Assembly: GCA_000526575.1 (NCBI GenBank)
Contig: JAGI01000002.1
Coordinates: 1,798,001 to 1,862,000 of the forward strand
DNA: 64,000 bases
DNA from: Clostridium sp. 12(A)
GTDB taxonomy: Bacteria; Bacillota; Clostridia; Lachnospirales; Lachnospiraceae
Reading direction: 5' to 3'
A program made the position numbers and the translations under genes. Shown one piece after another: positions 51,212 through 59,289 of this stretch. The notes beneath the pieces were generated by a model. The model did not search any database, was not told where the DNA came from, and saw only the letters and a program-made list of their open reading frames with translations. Each line of letters begins with the position of its first letter. The first letter of the stretch is position 1.

Positions 51212-52752
51212 AGCTGTTCTCCGTTATAATATTTGAAATCATGAAATACGGCAGTTCCACCTGTATTACTTGTGGAATATAAAAACAAACCGTATCGGCA
51301 GCCTGTAAAATGGTCCAGTTTAAAGACCAGATGTTGATTTCCAGCAAGAATCCACTGGTTGTTCTGCTTATAATAAAATTCCGCCATATCCTTCATATCC
51401 CGGAAATCTGCTTTTATTTTCAATGTAACAGAATCTCCTTCCATAGGAACCCGGTAGCATTCCATTCCCGGCATGCAATCCAGTGAAAGATCGCTAAGTG
51501 AGGTATCTTCCATTCTTCTGCTCCACATCACCAGATAATAGCATCCGGTCGCTCTGGTAACGCCCACCAGACCATAACACCCCTGCAGGGCACATAGCCC
51601 TGCATAATCTCCATTCTGTAATTCACTCACATCCAAGGTCACTTCTGCACTGCTGACAGGATACATCATCCTTTGAGTCAGGGTATTGACCGCCTGTGTC
51701 AAATTGATACTGATTTTTCCCGTCTTTATTGCCAACCCGTTGTTATCGGTTCTCCACCACAGGCTGTCATTAGGTTCATGATTCCACTGCCACACATTTA
51801 TAAGCTCTGGCTTTCCATATTCATCTTTTTTCCCCGTAAAAAATCCGGATGCATACAAAGGTTTATACTCATAATCAGGCCTTGTGCTTTCAATGTTAAA
51901 GTGTTGAGGCATCTTTTTGCAGTCTCCGAAAACCGGCCAGTCATGGTCCCAGGTAACAGGGACCAGAACAGGAATTCTACCCACAGCCCCATGATCCTGA
52001 AACAGCACTCCAAACCATTCTCCTTTTGGCGTACTTACAATTCCGCCCTGGGCGACCCCCTGGTTATAAAAACCAATGTCATCGTCAAAAATGTCTCCGC
52101 CTGTGAATTCTCCCTCCAAATGATCCGACAGAAAGCAGGCCTGGGTTCTGCGCGCCATTCCATATTTCGGCCAGTGTATAACAAAAAGATAATATTTATC
52201 ATGAATCCGATAAAAATGAGAACCCTCATAGCCCAGGTAAACATCTGCCTGCTCCTCAATCAGGATTCTGCACAATCCGTTCTTTTTAGGGGCTGTCAGC
52301 TCTTCATTCATCTCTGTCATATGAATCTGGTTCATCCCCCATATGATATAAGTTTTTCCACGATCAAAAAACAATGAACCATGATGGTAAACTCCCTGTA
52401 CACCATGCCTCTCCCAAGGCCCTTCTGCTTGATTGGCCGTAAAAAGGTAAGTCCTTCCTGTGTCATAGGCCGAAAAGCAGATATAGAATCTTCCTTCATG
52501 AAAACGTAGACTGGCTGCCCACATCCCTCTTCCGTAGATATTTTGCTCCCCCTCCAGACACTGTGCCGGCGTACTGTCTAATCGGCGAAATACATAGGTG
52601 ACGATTTCCCAATTTACAAGATCATAGGATCTTAAAATCACACCTCCTGGAAAAAAGTGCATGGTCGTACTCACCATATAATAGGTATGACCCACTCTGA
52701 TTACATCAGGGTCTGGATAATCCGTTTTTATAATAGGATTTATTTGGTCCAT
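51208..52752 (-). CDS. GH43 protein lacking the pKa-modulating Asp
   Basis: 514-residue GH43 protein with propeller and C-terminal beta-sandwich, closely related to the 506-residue protein at 55002. The catalytic base D14 (YPDPDV) and acid E176 (LGYEGSHFY) are present. The third acidic residue, D129 of the paralogue (YHDCSLFFD), is replaced by H124 (YHHGSLFFD). Activity may be lost or altered. There is no signal peptide. It is encoded between the alpha-galactosidase and the ABC exporter, overlapping the latter by four bases. Arabinofuranosidase/xylosidase ancestry is clear, but present function is uncertain. Confidence 0.85.
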   Translation of the reverse strand: MDQINPIIKTDYPDPDVIRVGHTYYMVSTTMHFFPGGVILRSYDLVNWEIVTYVFRRLDSTPAQCLEGEQNIYGRGMWAASLRFHEGRFYICFSAYDTGRTYLFTANQAEGPWERHGVQGVYHHGSLFFDRGKTYIIWGMNQIHMTEMNEELTAPKKNGLCRILIEEQADVYLGYEGSHFYRIHDKYYLFVIHWPKYGMARRTQACFLSDHLEGEFTGGDIFDDDIGFYNQGVAQGGIVSTPKGEWFGVLFQDHGAVGRIPVLVPVTWDHDWPVFGDCKKMPQHFNIESTRPDYEYKPLYASGFFTGKKDEYGKPELINVWQWNHEPNDSLWWRTDNNGLAIKTGKISINLTQAVNTLTQRMMYPVSSAEVTLDVSELQNGDYAGLCALQGCYGLVGVTRATGCYYLVMWSRRMEDTSLSDLSLDCMPGMECYRVPMEGDSVTLKIKADFRDMKDMAEFYYKQNNQWILAGNQHLVFKLDHFTGCRYGLFLYSTSNTGGTAVFHDFKYYNGEQL

Positions 52753-52770
52753 ATGTTCTCCCTTTATCAG

Positions 52771-54966
52771 CTAGCTCTGGGCGGTCAGATGAATCAGTCT
52801 TCCAAAACAGTCTCCACCGGCCCATGGTGTATGAATGCGATAGCCTCCATACATCAGTTCTTCTCCCGTATAGGAACGTTCGCCCTCAATCTCATAGTTT
52901 CTATCCGGATGCAAACCTTTGAATCGAATCGTATGTACAAATTCTCCCGGATGAAGCAATACATGCACAAAGGAAATAATTGCTTCTTCTTTATCCTTTG
53001 ACACTACCATGTAACAATCATATACGCCATTTGCGGCATAAGAAGCGATACGGTAATAATCCCCCTGCCGCACCAAATCATGATATCTATGATACATTGC
53101 AATTTGCTCCGGAATCTGGATACGATCCTCCTTGGAGAGCTTTGTCACATCAAGCTCATATCCAAAGGTGCCTGCAAGCGCTATCTGCCCTCTTGTTTTA
53201 AACGGTGTCACGCGCCCCGTAATATGATTGGGGCAGTCACTGACATGAGCTCCCATAGAGGACAATGGATACAGCAATGCAGTTCCTTCCTGGATCATCA
53301 GGCGTTCCAGGGCATCTGTATTATCGGAAGTCCATACCTGTGGTCCATAATACAGCATTCCCGGATCAAAACGTCCGCCCCCACTGGAGCAGTTCTCAAG
53401 AAGCAGATATGGAAATTCCTTTAATAGGCGATTCTGCAGCTGATATACTCCGAGAACATACCGGTGCAGCAGTTCTCCCTGTCGATCCGCGGAGAGACCA
53501 TAGCTTCCGATATCCGCCAGTGTCCGGTTCATATCCCATTTTACATATTCAATATGAGCGCTGCGCAGTACCTTTGCGATCATATCATAAACAGCGTCCA
53601 CAACTTCCTGTCTTGATAAATCCAGCACATACTGACTTCTTCGAAGAGACGGTTTTCTCCCTGGTACAGCGATGGCCCAGTCAGGATGGGCACGGTATAA
53701 TTCTGAATCCAGAGACACCATCTCCGGTTCCATCCATATTCCAAATTTCATGCCCAGAGCATGAACCTCACTTACCAGATGGGAGAGTCCTCCCGGCAGC
53801 TTTTCTTCATTCACAAACCAGTCCCCCAAAGAACTGGTATCATCATTCCGTACTCCAAACCAGCCATCGTCCACAACCAGCATCTCGATACCATCTGCTG
53901 CCGCTTCTTTCGCAATGGAAAGGAGCTTTTCTGTATTAAAATTAAAATACGTTGCCTCCCAATTATTTAAAAGAATGGGACTTTTTTTATCCCGATACTC
54001 TCCCCGGATCAAGTGTTTCCGGTATAAGTCATGGAATGTTCGGGTCATGCCGCCAATTCCCTGCCTGCTGTAGACAAGCACTGCCTCCGGTGCCTGAAAA
54101 TCCTCCCCGGGGTTAAGCCTCCATAAAAAGTCCTCTGGGTGAATCCCCATGATAAAGCGCAGTCCTCCTGACGGTTCCAGAGAGGTCTGGGCTAAAAAAT
54201 TACCTGAATATACAAAATTCATCCCATAGACTTCTCCCTGATCTTCCTCTGCCCCATGTGATGCAAGAGCCATAAAAGGCTGCGACTGATGCCCTGTTTT
54301 CCCGCAGATAGAATGTACCCGATGAGTTCCCATACGAAGAGGATACCGATTAATTCTGCACTCTCTGGCCCAATCCCCGTGAAGCGTGATGAGATCAAAA
54401 TCCCTATTATCCATATCAAGGGATGCGCTAAGCACCTTGGTTAAGAAGATTTCCTCCTCCCCCATATTCACAATTCGAACACTCCTGGTCATTGCATCCG
54501 CATCTTCAAATACCGTGTAGAGCAAAATGACTTGCAGCTTCAAAAACGAGTCTTCGCACACCAGCTCCAGAGTAAAGCATTCATCCTTTTCGCCAAAGGT
54601 TGCAGGCAGACCGTTTAGCTCCGGCTTCCCTGAATAAATCCGATGCTTTATGTAGGAAAGCTTCAGAGCTGTATGTCCGCTCTTTGTCCGTATCCCAACT
54701 GCCGATTCCCGATAATCACCGATTCCTCCAGTAGGATATTCCTTTGGAAATCCCCCCAGAAAGTTCAGTCGGTCTGCAGCCATCTCATCTGCTGCATATG
54801 CTGGCTCTCCTAACCCCATTAAATAAACCAGTCTATGACTTTTCATCTTTCTTCCATAATAAATGTGAGTCACAAACTTTTCTTCCCCGATAATACCAAT
54901 CATATAGCTGGTATTTGGAGTATCCAGTTTAAAAAGCTGATCCTCCTCAAAATACTCAATTGCCAC
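52771..54966 (-). CDS. GH36 alpha-galactosidase
   Basis: 731-residue cytoplasmic alpha-galactosidase. A beta-sandwich N-terminal domain (about 1-320) precedes the TIM barrel and a C-terminal beta domain. The nucleophile is D478 (VKWDMNR) and the acid/base D548 (WTSDNTDA). The conserved DDGWFG (366-371) and NCSSGGGRFDPG motifs are present. Length and catalytic spacing match tetrameric Gram-positive AgaN/RafA-type enzymes. The start is GTG after GAGGAGGGAATCAA. It removes terminal alpha-galactose, as in raffinose-type or galactosylated hemicellulose oligosaccharides. It is flanked by two GH43 genes in one operon. Confidence 0.95.
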   Translation of the reverse strand: MAIEYFEEDQLFKLDTPNTSYMIGIIGEEKFVTHIYYGRKMKSHRLVYLMGLGEPAYAADEMAADRLNFLGGFPKEYPTGGIGDYRESAVGIRTKSGHTALKLSYIKHRIYSGKPELNGLPATFGEKDECFTLELVCEDSFLKLQVILLYTVFEDADAMTRSVRIVNMGEEEIFLTKVLSASLDMDNRDFDLITLHGDWARECRINRYPLRMGTHRVHSICGKTGHQSQPFMALASHGAEEDQGEVYGMNFVYSGNFLAQTSLEPSGGLRFIMGIHPEDFLWRLNPGEDFQAPEAVLVYSRQGIGGMTRTFHDLYRKHLIRGEYRDKKSPILLNNWEATYFNFNTEKLLSIAKEAAADGIEMLVVDDGWFGVRNDDTSSLGDWFVNEEKLPGGLSHLVSEVHALGMKFGIWMEPEMVSLDSELYRAHPDWAIAVPGRKPSLRRSQYVLDLSRQEVVDAVYDMIAKVLRSAHIEYVKWDMNRTLADIGSYGLSADRQGELLHRYVLGVYQLQNRLLKEFPYLLLENCSSGGGRFDPGMLYYGPQVWTSDNTDALERLMIQEGTALLYPLSSMGAHVSDCPNHITGRVTPFKTRGQIALAGTFGYELDVTKLSKEDRIQIPEQIAMYHRYHDLVRQGDYYRIASYAANGVYDCYMVVSKDKEEAIISFVHVLLHPGEFVHTIRFKGLHPDRNYEIEGERSYTGEELMYGGYRIHTPWAGGDCFGRLIHLTAQS

Positions 54967-55001
54967 TTGATTCCCTCCTCACTCATTTAAATCCCCATTT
55001 G

Positions 55002-56522
55002 TTATGAATTACATTCATAGTTAAATTTCATGAAATCAGCTGCCCCTCCAATTTCATCGGTGGAATAATAGAACAGTCCAAACCGGCATCCTGTGAAATG
55101 ATCTAATTGAAAAATAAGCTTGTGGGGAACCCCAACAGGTACCCATACGCCCTCTTCTTCATAAAAAAATAAAGCCTCATCTTTTTCATCTCTGTAATCC
55201 ACCTGACATCTTAAGGTGACAAGTGGTTTTTCTACCGGAAGCTTCTTATGAATGACTTCTTCCTGCCCCTTATAAAACATCACGATGAAGTAATTTCCCA
55301 ATTCTCTGGTAATTGCCACGGCCCCATATCGCCCCTGTAATGCTGAAATCCCAGCAAAATCGCCATCTTTAATTGCACTGGCATCAATTGTTACACTGGC
55401 CGCGCTGCTATTTTCCATTGTCCTTTGAGTCAATGTATTATAGGACTGGGTGAGATTTTTACAAATTTTCCCGGAATGGAGACGTAGAGCTCCTTTCCGT
55501 TCGGTTACGGACCATAAATCATTTCTAGGGGTATGATTCCATTGCCATGCCATATTCAAATGGAGCTTTCCATTCTCATCCGGCTCATAGATAAAATCAT
55601 CGGACACATATAAAGGCTTATATATATAACCTGACCTGGTAGCTACTGTCTCTACTTCGGTGGGAACCTTCCCATTTATACCAAATACGGGAGTTTCTCT
55701 CCTCCAGATGACAGGCACCAACACAGGAATTCTCCCCACTGCACCACGGTCCTGAAATAAAACTGCATACCATTTTCCTTCCGGTGTGTCTACGATTCCG
55801 CCTTGAGCCACACCTGAACCACGAAATCTCATATCATCGCTAAGTACATCTCCACCTGTAAACTCTCCCTCCAAGGAATCGGAAGAAAAACAGGCCTCCG
55901 TGCGAAACCAATGTTCTCTTAAGCTGTGAATAAAAAAAGCATAATATCTGCCGTTTATTTTGTAAAAATGACTGCCCTCATATCCCAATCCTGGATGGTC
56001 ATTATCTTCAACAAGAATACGGTCAAGGCCGCCTTTCTTGGGTCCGGTTAATGCTTCATTCAGCTCTGTCAGCCGAATCGTTTTATTTCCATAAATAATA
56101 TAAACTCTGTCGTCTTCATCAAAAAACAGAGAGCAGTCATGATAAAAACCTTCTATTCTCCGCTTTTTCCATGGCCCCTCCACCCGTTCCGATTCATATA
56201 AATAGGTCTTATGGGTGTCATTGCATACAAAGCATACGTAAAATATTCCCTTATGATACCTTAAAGAGGCTGCCCACATCCCCTGGCCATAAATATTCAA
56301 CTCTCCCTCAAGCATCTGAGCTGGCGTATTATCAAGGGTTTCATATACGTAACCAGCCAGCTCCCAGTGAATCAAATCATAAGAACGCATAATTGCACCA
56401 CCTGGCATGAAATGCATCGTGGTGCTGATCATATAATAGGTGTCCTCTACACGAATTACATCAGGATCTGGATAATCCTGTTTCAATAATGGATTCTGTC
56501 CTCTTATTAGATTATTTGCCAT
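55002..56522 (-). CDS. GH43 arabinofuranosidase/xylosidase
   Basis: 506-residue GH43 enzyme with all three acidic residues: base D19 (DYPDPD), modulator D129 (FYHDCSLFFDEDD) and acid E182 (GYEGSHFYK). A five-bladed propeller (to about 310) is followed by a beta-sandwich. There is no signal peptide. It heads the GH43-GH36-GH43-exporter operon, with AAGGGGAGGGACAA before the ATG. It likely trims arabinofuranosyl or xylosyl residues from imported oligosaccharides. Specificity cannot be fixed from sequence. The paralogue at 51208 has lost D129. Confidence 0.9.
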   Translation of the reverse strand: MANNLIRGQNPLLKQDYPDPDVIRVEDTYYMISTTMHFMPGGAIMRSYDLIHWELAGYVYETLDNTPAQMLEGELNIYGQGMWAASLRYHKGIFYVCFVCNDTHKTYLYESERVEGPWKKRRIEGFYHDCSLFFDEDDRVYIIYGNKTIRLTELNEALTGPKKGGLDRILVEDNDHPGLGYEGSHFYKINGRYYAFFIHSLREHWFRTEACFSSDSLEGEFTGGDVLSDDMRFRGSGVAQGGIVDTPEGKWYAVLFQDRGAVGRIPVLVPVIWRRETPVFGINGKVPTEVETVATRSGYIYKPLYVSDDFIYEPDENGKLHLNMAWQWNHTPRNDLWSVTERKGALRLHSGKICKNLTQSYNTLTQRTMENSSAASVTIDASAIKDGDFAGISALQGRYGAVAITRELGNYFIVMFYKGQEEVIHKKLPVEKPLVTLRCQVDYRDEKDEALFFYEEEGVWVPVGVPHKLIFQLDHFTGCRFGLFYYSTDEIGGAADFMKFNYECNS

Positions 56523-57316
56523 TTGTCCCTCCCCTTAAGTACATAAGAAAAGCTGTATATATTGATTCCCATGAAACCATTGCATGCCCCCTTCTCATCT
56601 TAACGGGGATTTGCTTAATTTTCTCACTACTTTCTGCTATGTTCTATTCAGATATTGCTAAATTTTATGATTCGATTCTATCAAGTAGAGGTTTCCTCTG
56701 TTCTGGCTCTTCTTTGCTTTTTATTATTATATATGAGCTGTGACACCACTTAGGTTGTTGATATATTTATAAAAAGAATTGAATCACTGATTGCTGCTTC
56801 TAATTGCGGTATACCTGCGTTTTCAATTTTTCTAATTTTATAAGCTAGTCAAATTATACAATTATTCGAGTTAGTAAACCATATAATCTCGACTACATTT
56901 AACGCATTATTCGACATTTTGTTAATTTTCTAACTTTTGAAGTTCTCCAGGCGTGGCTGATTTCCAGCTCAAAAAATAGTTGAACACTTTTTATTCCACA
57001 ACCTTCCTTATAGACAGTTGCTCATATATGAATAAGAAACTATATTGATTAAAATAAAAAATCCCTGCCTGAATTCGTTTTAATGAATTCAAGCAAGGTA
57101 AAAACGTACTTAATGACATTTGAATGAACCGATGAAGACTATCATACTATAGGTAATCCAGCACCCATAACATCATATCTGTAGGTTGTTACTCCAAACC
57201 TAATCTCCAGCGGTAGGTTAAACTACTGTTTAATTCTACCACCTACTCAATTTCACCTTCAATCAGTCAGAAAGGTGATAATAGACAGATGCAAACAGAT
57301 ATATTTAATCTTACCT
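56523..57316. other. Long intergenic region, no gene
   Basis: About 790 bases with no supported gene. The right part of the region next to 56522 must hold the GH43 operon promoter (AT-rich, with a TATTGCTA at 56653 resembling the half-site at 45058). A terminator lies at 57053-57098. On the minus strand near 57150-57205, an 18-codon piece (FGVTTYRYDVMGAG...) resembles an Rhs YD repeat, perhaps a relic. Confidence 0.5.
57053..57098 (-). terminator. Terminator of the immunity-like gene unit
   Basis: A 14-bp stem with two G-U pairs (57085-57098 with 57063-57076) is followed on the minus strand by ATTTTTTATTTT. It lies about 220 bases after the 57317 stop. Confidence 0.75.
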
Positions 57317-57808
57317 TTATAATTCCAACTTTTCTAGAATAATATTTCCTTTTATTTCGTAACGTTCTGAATCTATATCTATACTTTCAAGGATAAGTTT
57401 TTTAATTTCATTTTTAAATGTTCTGGGGCAACTAATTAAAAGATTAGCAAATTGTAAAATATCCTTTTCGCTATAACTATTAAACATCATTCTCAAGTAC
57501 ATTCCTATTAAAAATCCCTTTATTTCTATAATTTTTTCGAATCCCTTTATTAATTCAGGAAAACCTGCACTTACCCCATATTCATTAATAACATAATAAA
57601 CTATTTCCATAATCTTGGATTCCTGATGTGGTTCCATATATGGATAATTTTGTATTTGCAACTCACATAAAGAAACAATATCTTCTAAACGAAATGTGTA
57701 TTCTTCGTCAGTAACACCATAGTAAATCATATCGAATTTTTCCAAATCTTCACTTGTTTCATTTTTAGCATATTGATAAAGGCTTTTAATATCAACTAAT
57801 TCTTTCAT
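57317..57808 (-). CDS. Immunity-like hypothetical protein, 163 aa
   Basis: 163-residue soluble, acidic, helix-rich protein with no signal or membrane span. AAGGAAGGTAGAGTTAA precedes the ATG. The family is not recognised with certainty. Small size, acidic composition and location 30 bases after an orphan toxin-tail-like frame in an Rhs locus suggest an immunity protein for a displaced toxin tip. The base composition here is much more AT-rich than in the sugar genes, supporting acquisition by transfer. Confidence 0.5.
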   Translation of the reverse strand: MKELVDIKSLYQYAKNETSEDLEKFDMIYYGVTDEEYTFRLEDIVSLCELQIQNYPYMEPHQESKIMEIVYYVINEYGVSAGFPELIKGFEKIIEIKGFLIGMYLRMMFNSYSEKDILQFANLLISCPRTFKNEIKKLILESIDIDSERYEIKGNIILEKLEL

Positions 57809-57837
57809 TTAACTCTACCTTCCTTAAATAATAGATT

Positions 57838-58086
57838 TTAACATTTACCATCATCACTTATTATATTCTCGACATCCGCATCTTTTTTTGTACGCATAGC
57901 AAGATCATACTGTTCTTGTAACCTTTTTTCCAAAATATCCTCAGGAACATTAGGACGTGTTCTTTTATAAATATCTTCAATATCAGCTCTATCAAATATT
58001 GTTCTATTAGAACTTCCATATATACCATTAATAGGATTATTCCACTCTTCTGAAATAATCTTTGATTCAAAAAGATGTAAGTTTCT
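57838..58086 (-). pseudogene. Orphan toxin-tail-like fragment, 82 codons without start
   Basis: This open frame of 82 codons begins right after an in-frame TAA and has no usable start. Its translation looks like true protein (FDRADIEDIYKRTRPNVPED, ILEKRLQEQYDLAMRTKKDA) with balanced charge and helix pattern, unlike the overlapping frame starting at 58097, which is Ile/Leu-skewed and shadow-like. It is followed at 30 bases by an immunity-like gene. It is probably the C-terminal tip of a former Rhs toxin, cut from its core. The toxin type is unknown. Confidence 0.55.
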
Positions 58087-58191
58087 TTAAGAATCACTCA
58101 TCGCATTACTTTTTCTTAATAATCTAACAATGCCATCCTTGATCATTTCATCATCCCTTGCAATTATCGGTTTTTTCTTGCTTAGCTTCAT
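58087..58191 (-). pseudogene. Short ORF remnant, 34 aa
   Basis: ATG at 58191 to TAA at 58089-58087 encodes 34 charged residues (MKLSKKKPIIARDDEMIKDG...). No clear ribosome site precedes it. It lies between the Rhs relic and the toxin-tail fragment and could be the end of a former gene. It may not be expressed. Confidence 0.3.
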
Positions 58192-58249
58192 ATTTATGCG
58201 ATATAATTTAGGGTTTTTAGTGGCATAATTTTCTGCATTACAAGTACAT

Positions 58250-58820
58250 TTTCATGTTTCAAAATAAGTATAGAAAACAAGCATCCAGCCCGAAGATGAT
58301 TTCTTAATCATTTTTCGGGCTGGACGAAATTCATATGTGTAGCAGAAGCTACCCGCTACTGCCTTTTTTATTTACAATATCAACATATTCCCATGTACGA
58401 TTGCTTCATTCCCGTCAAACAGCCATAGACTTGTTCCTGTACTGAATTCCTATCCATGTTATAGGCAGTCTTTACCTGGCTTTTATACGATTAGTCATTC
58501 ATAACGACATTGGCGTCCGCGGTACTAGTAGCATCCCTGCGAAGTCATATGTATAGGTCTTCCCCCTTTCGTTATTACGACCTTACGTACTATTCCATAG
58601 AAATCCAAGGTATATACTGTCTGGTTCTGATTTCGGTGATTCTTCCACTGGCATCATAGGTATATTCCTGAAATAACTGACCGTTCTACAGTTCCTTGAA
58701 GTATGGATTACCTGCTTTCGTCCATTCATGCCAGCGCATTTCAATCTTCTATCCACAAGCCGTTTCTTAACTAGACTTCCATCTGGATAATAAATATATT
58801 CAGATGGTTGTGTATAACTT
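58250..58820 (-). pseudogene. Decayed Rhs/YD-repeat core fragment
   Basis: Translation of the minus strand with stops and frame changes recovers text matching the intact Rhs gene near 60990-61150: KKAVAGSFCYTYEFRP and KKSSSG against KKAVAGGFCYTYEYRP and KKSSSG. The nucleotide sequence CGAAGATGATTTCTT is also shared. Further pieces up to 58820 keep YD-repeat flavour (plus-strand GGCATCATAGGTATATTCCTG) but are broken. It is a non-functional duplicate of part of the Rhs core, situated after the SUKH immunity gene. Confidence 0.8.
58285..58323 (-). terminator. Strong hairpin inside the Rhs relic
   Basis: Perfect 10-base arms CCAGCCCGAA and TTCGGGCTGG enclose a further AATGATT/AATCAT pairing. The minus strand continues with GCTTGTTTTCT. 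It might stop transcription from the Rhs-immunity unit. It arose within former coding sequence. Confidence 0.5.
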
Positions 58821-58822
58821 TA

Positions 58823-59278
58823 TTATCGCATTTCTAAGATATCAATTCCCTTCCCCTCAATAAAAAAGTCTTCAAATGTGTCTGCAAATTTAGTGGCTTC
58901 TTCATAAAAGTTTCCATCTCCCGCTCCAACAATATACAACCCTACTCCTTCTTGTCCCTTGCCATAATAATACACATTACCACCTAAATCTGTAGCAAAA
59001 ATCAGTCCTTCCTTAATGTCTTCTTTAAAATATGGATAATTGTCATCAACATTGATAATATCTTCAACATAAATAAAGTTAATTATTATTGATGTACCCT
59101 TAATTTTAAATCCATATATTATCCCTTCTTCCAAAATGTCTACTAACATTTTAGGTAGAGGTATTTGGGCTAATTCATCGATTTTTTGCATATCTTCTGG
59201 CGACACCTTAATCCGTTGCATCTCACTTTCATGATATAAATTTTCAAATTTACTGCTAACTTTAGATAATAAATTCAT
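58823..59278 (-). CDS. SUKH (SMI1/KNR4)-type immunity protein
   Basis: 151-residue soluble protein, start at 59278 after AAGGAGGCCAAAA. The pattern (IDELAQIPLPKMLVDIL, IIYGFKIKGTSIIINFIYVED, LIFATDLGGNVYYYGKG, GVGLYIVGAGDG, ATKFADTFEDFFIEGKG) is that of the SMI1/KNR4 SUKH family, the most common immunity family for Rhs nuclease toxins. It starts 12 bases after the Rhs stop codon, so it is co-expressed. It would bind and neutralise the Tox-SHH tip of the Rhs protein. Confidence 0.82.
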   Translation of the reverse strand: MNLLSKVSSKFENLYHESEMQRIKVSPEDMQKIDELAQIPLPKMLVDILEEGIIYGFKIKGTSIIINFIYVEDIINVDDNYPYFKEDIKEGLIFATDLGGNVYYYGKGQEGVGLYIVGAGDGNFYEEATKFADTFEDFFIEGKGIDILEMR

Positions 59279-59289
59279 TTTTGGCCTCC

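Noticed and set aside
56489-56743. 84-residue plus-strand ORF
   Set aside because: It starts inside the GH43 gene in another frame, has no ribosome site, and its hydrophobic sequence comes from AT-rich intergenic DNA.
57861-58097. 78-residue ORF on the minus strand
   Set aside because: Its Ile/Leu-heavy translation lacks a ribosome site and overlaps a more protein-like frame at 57838-58086.
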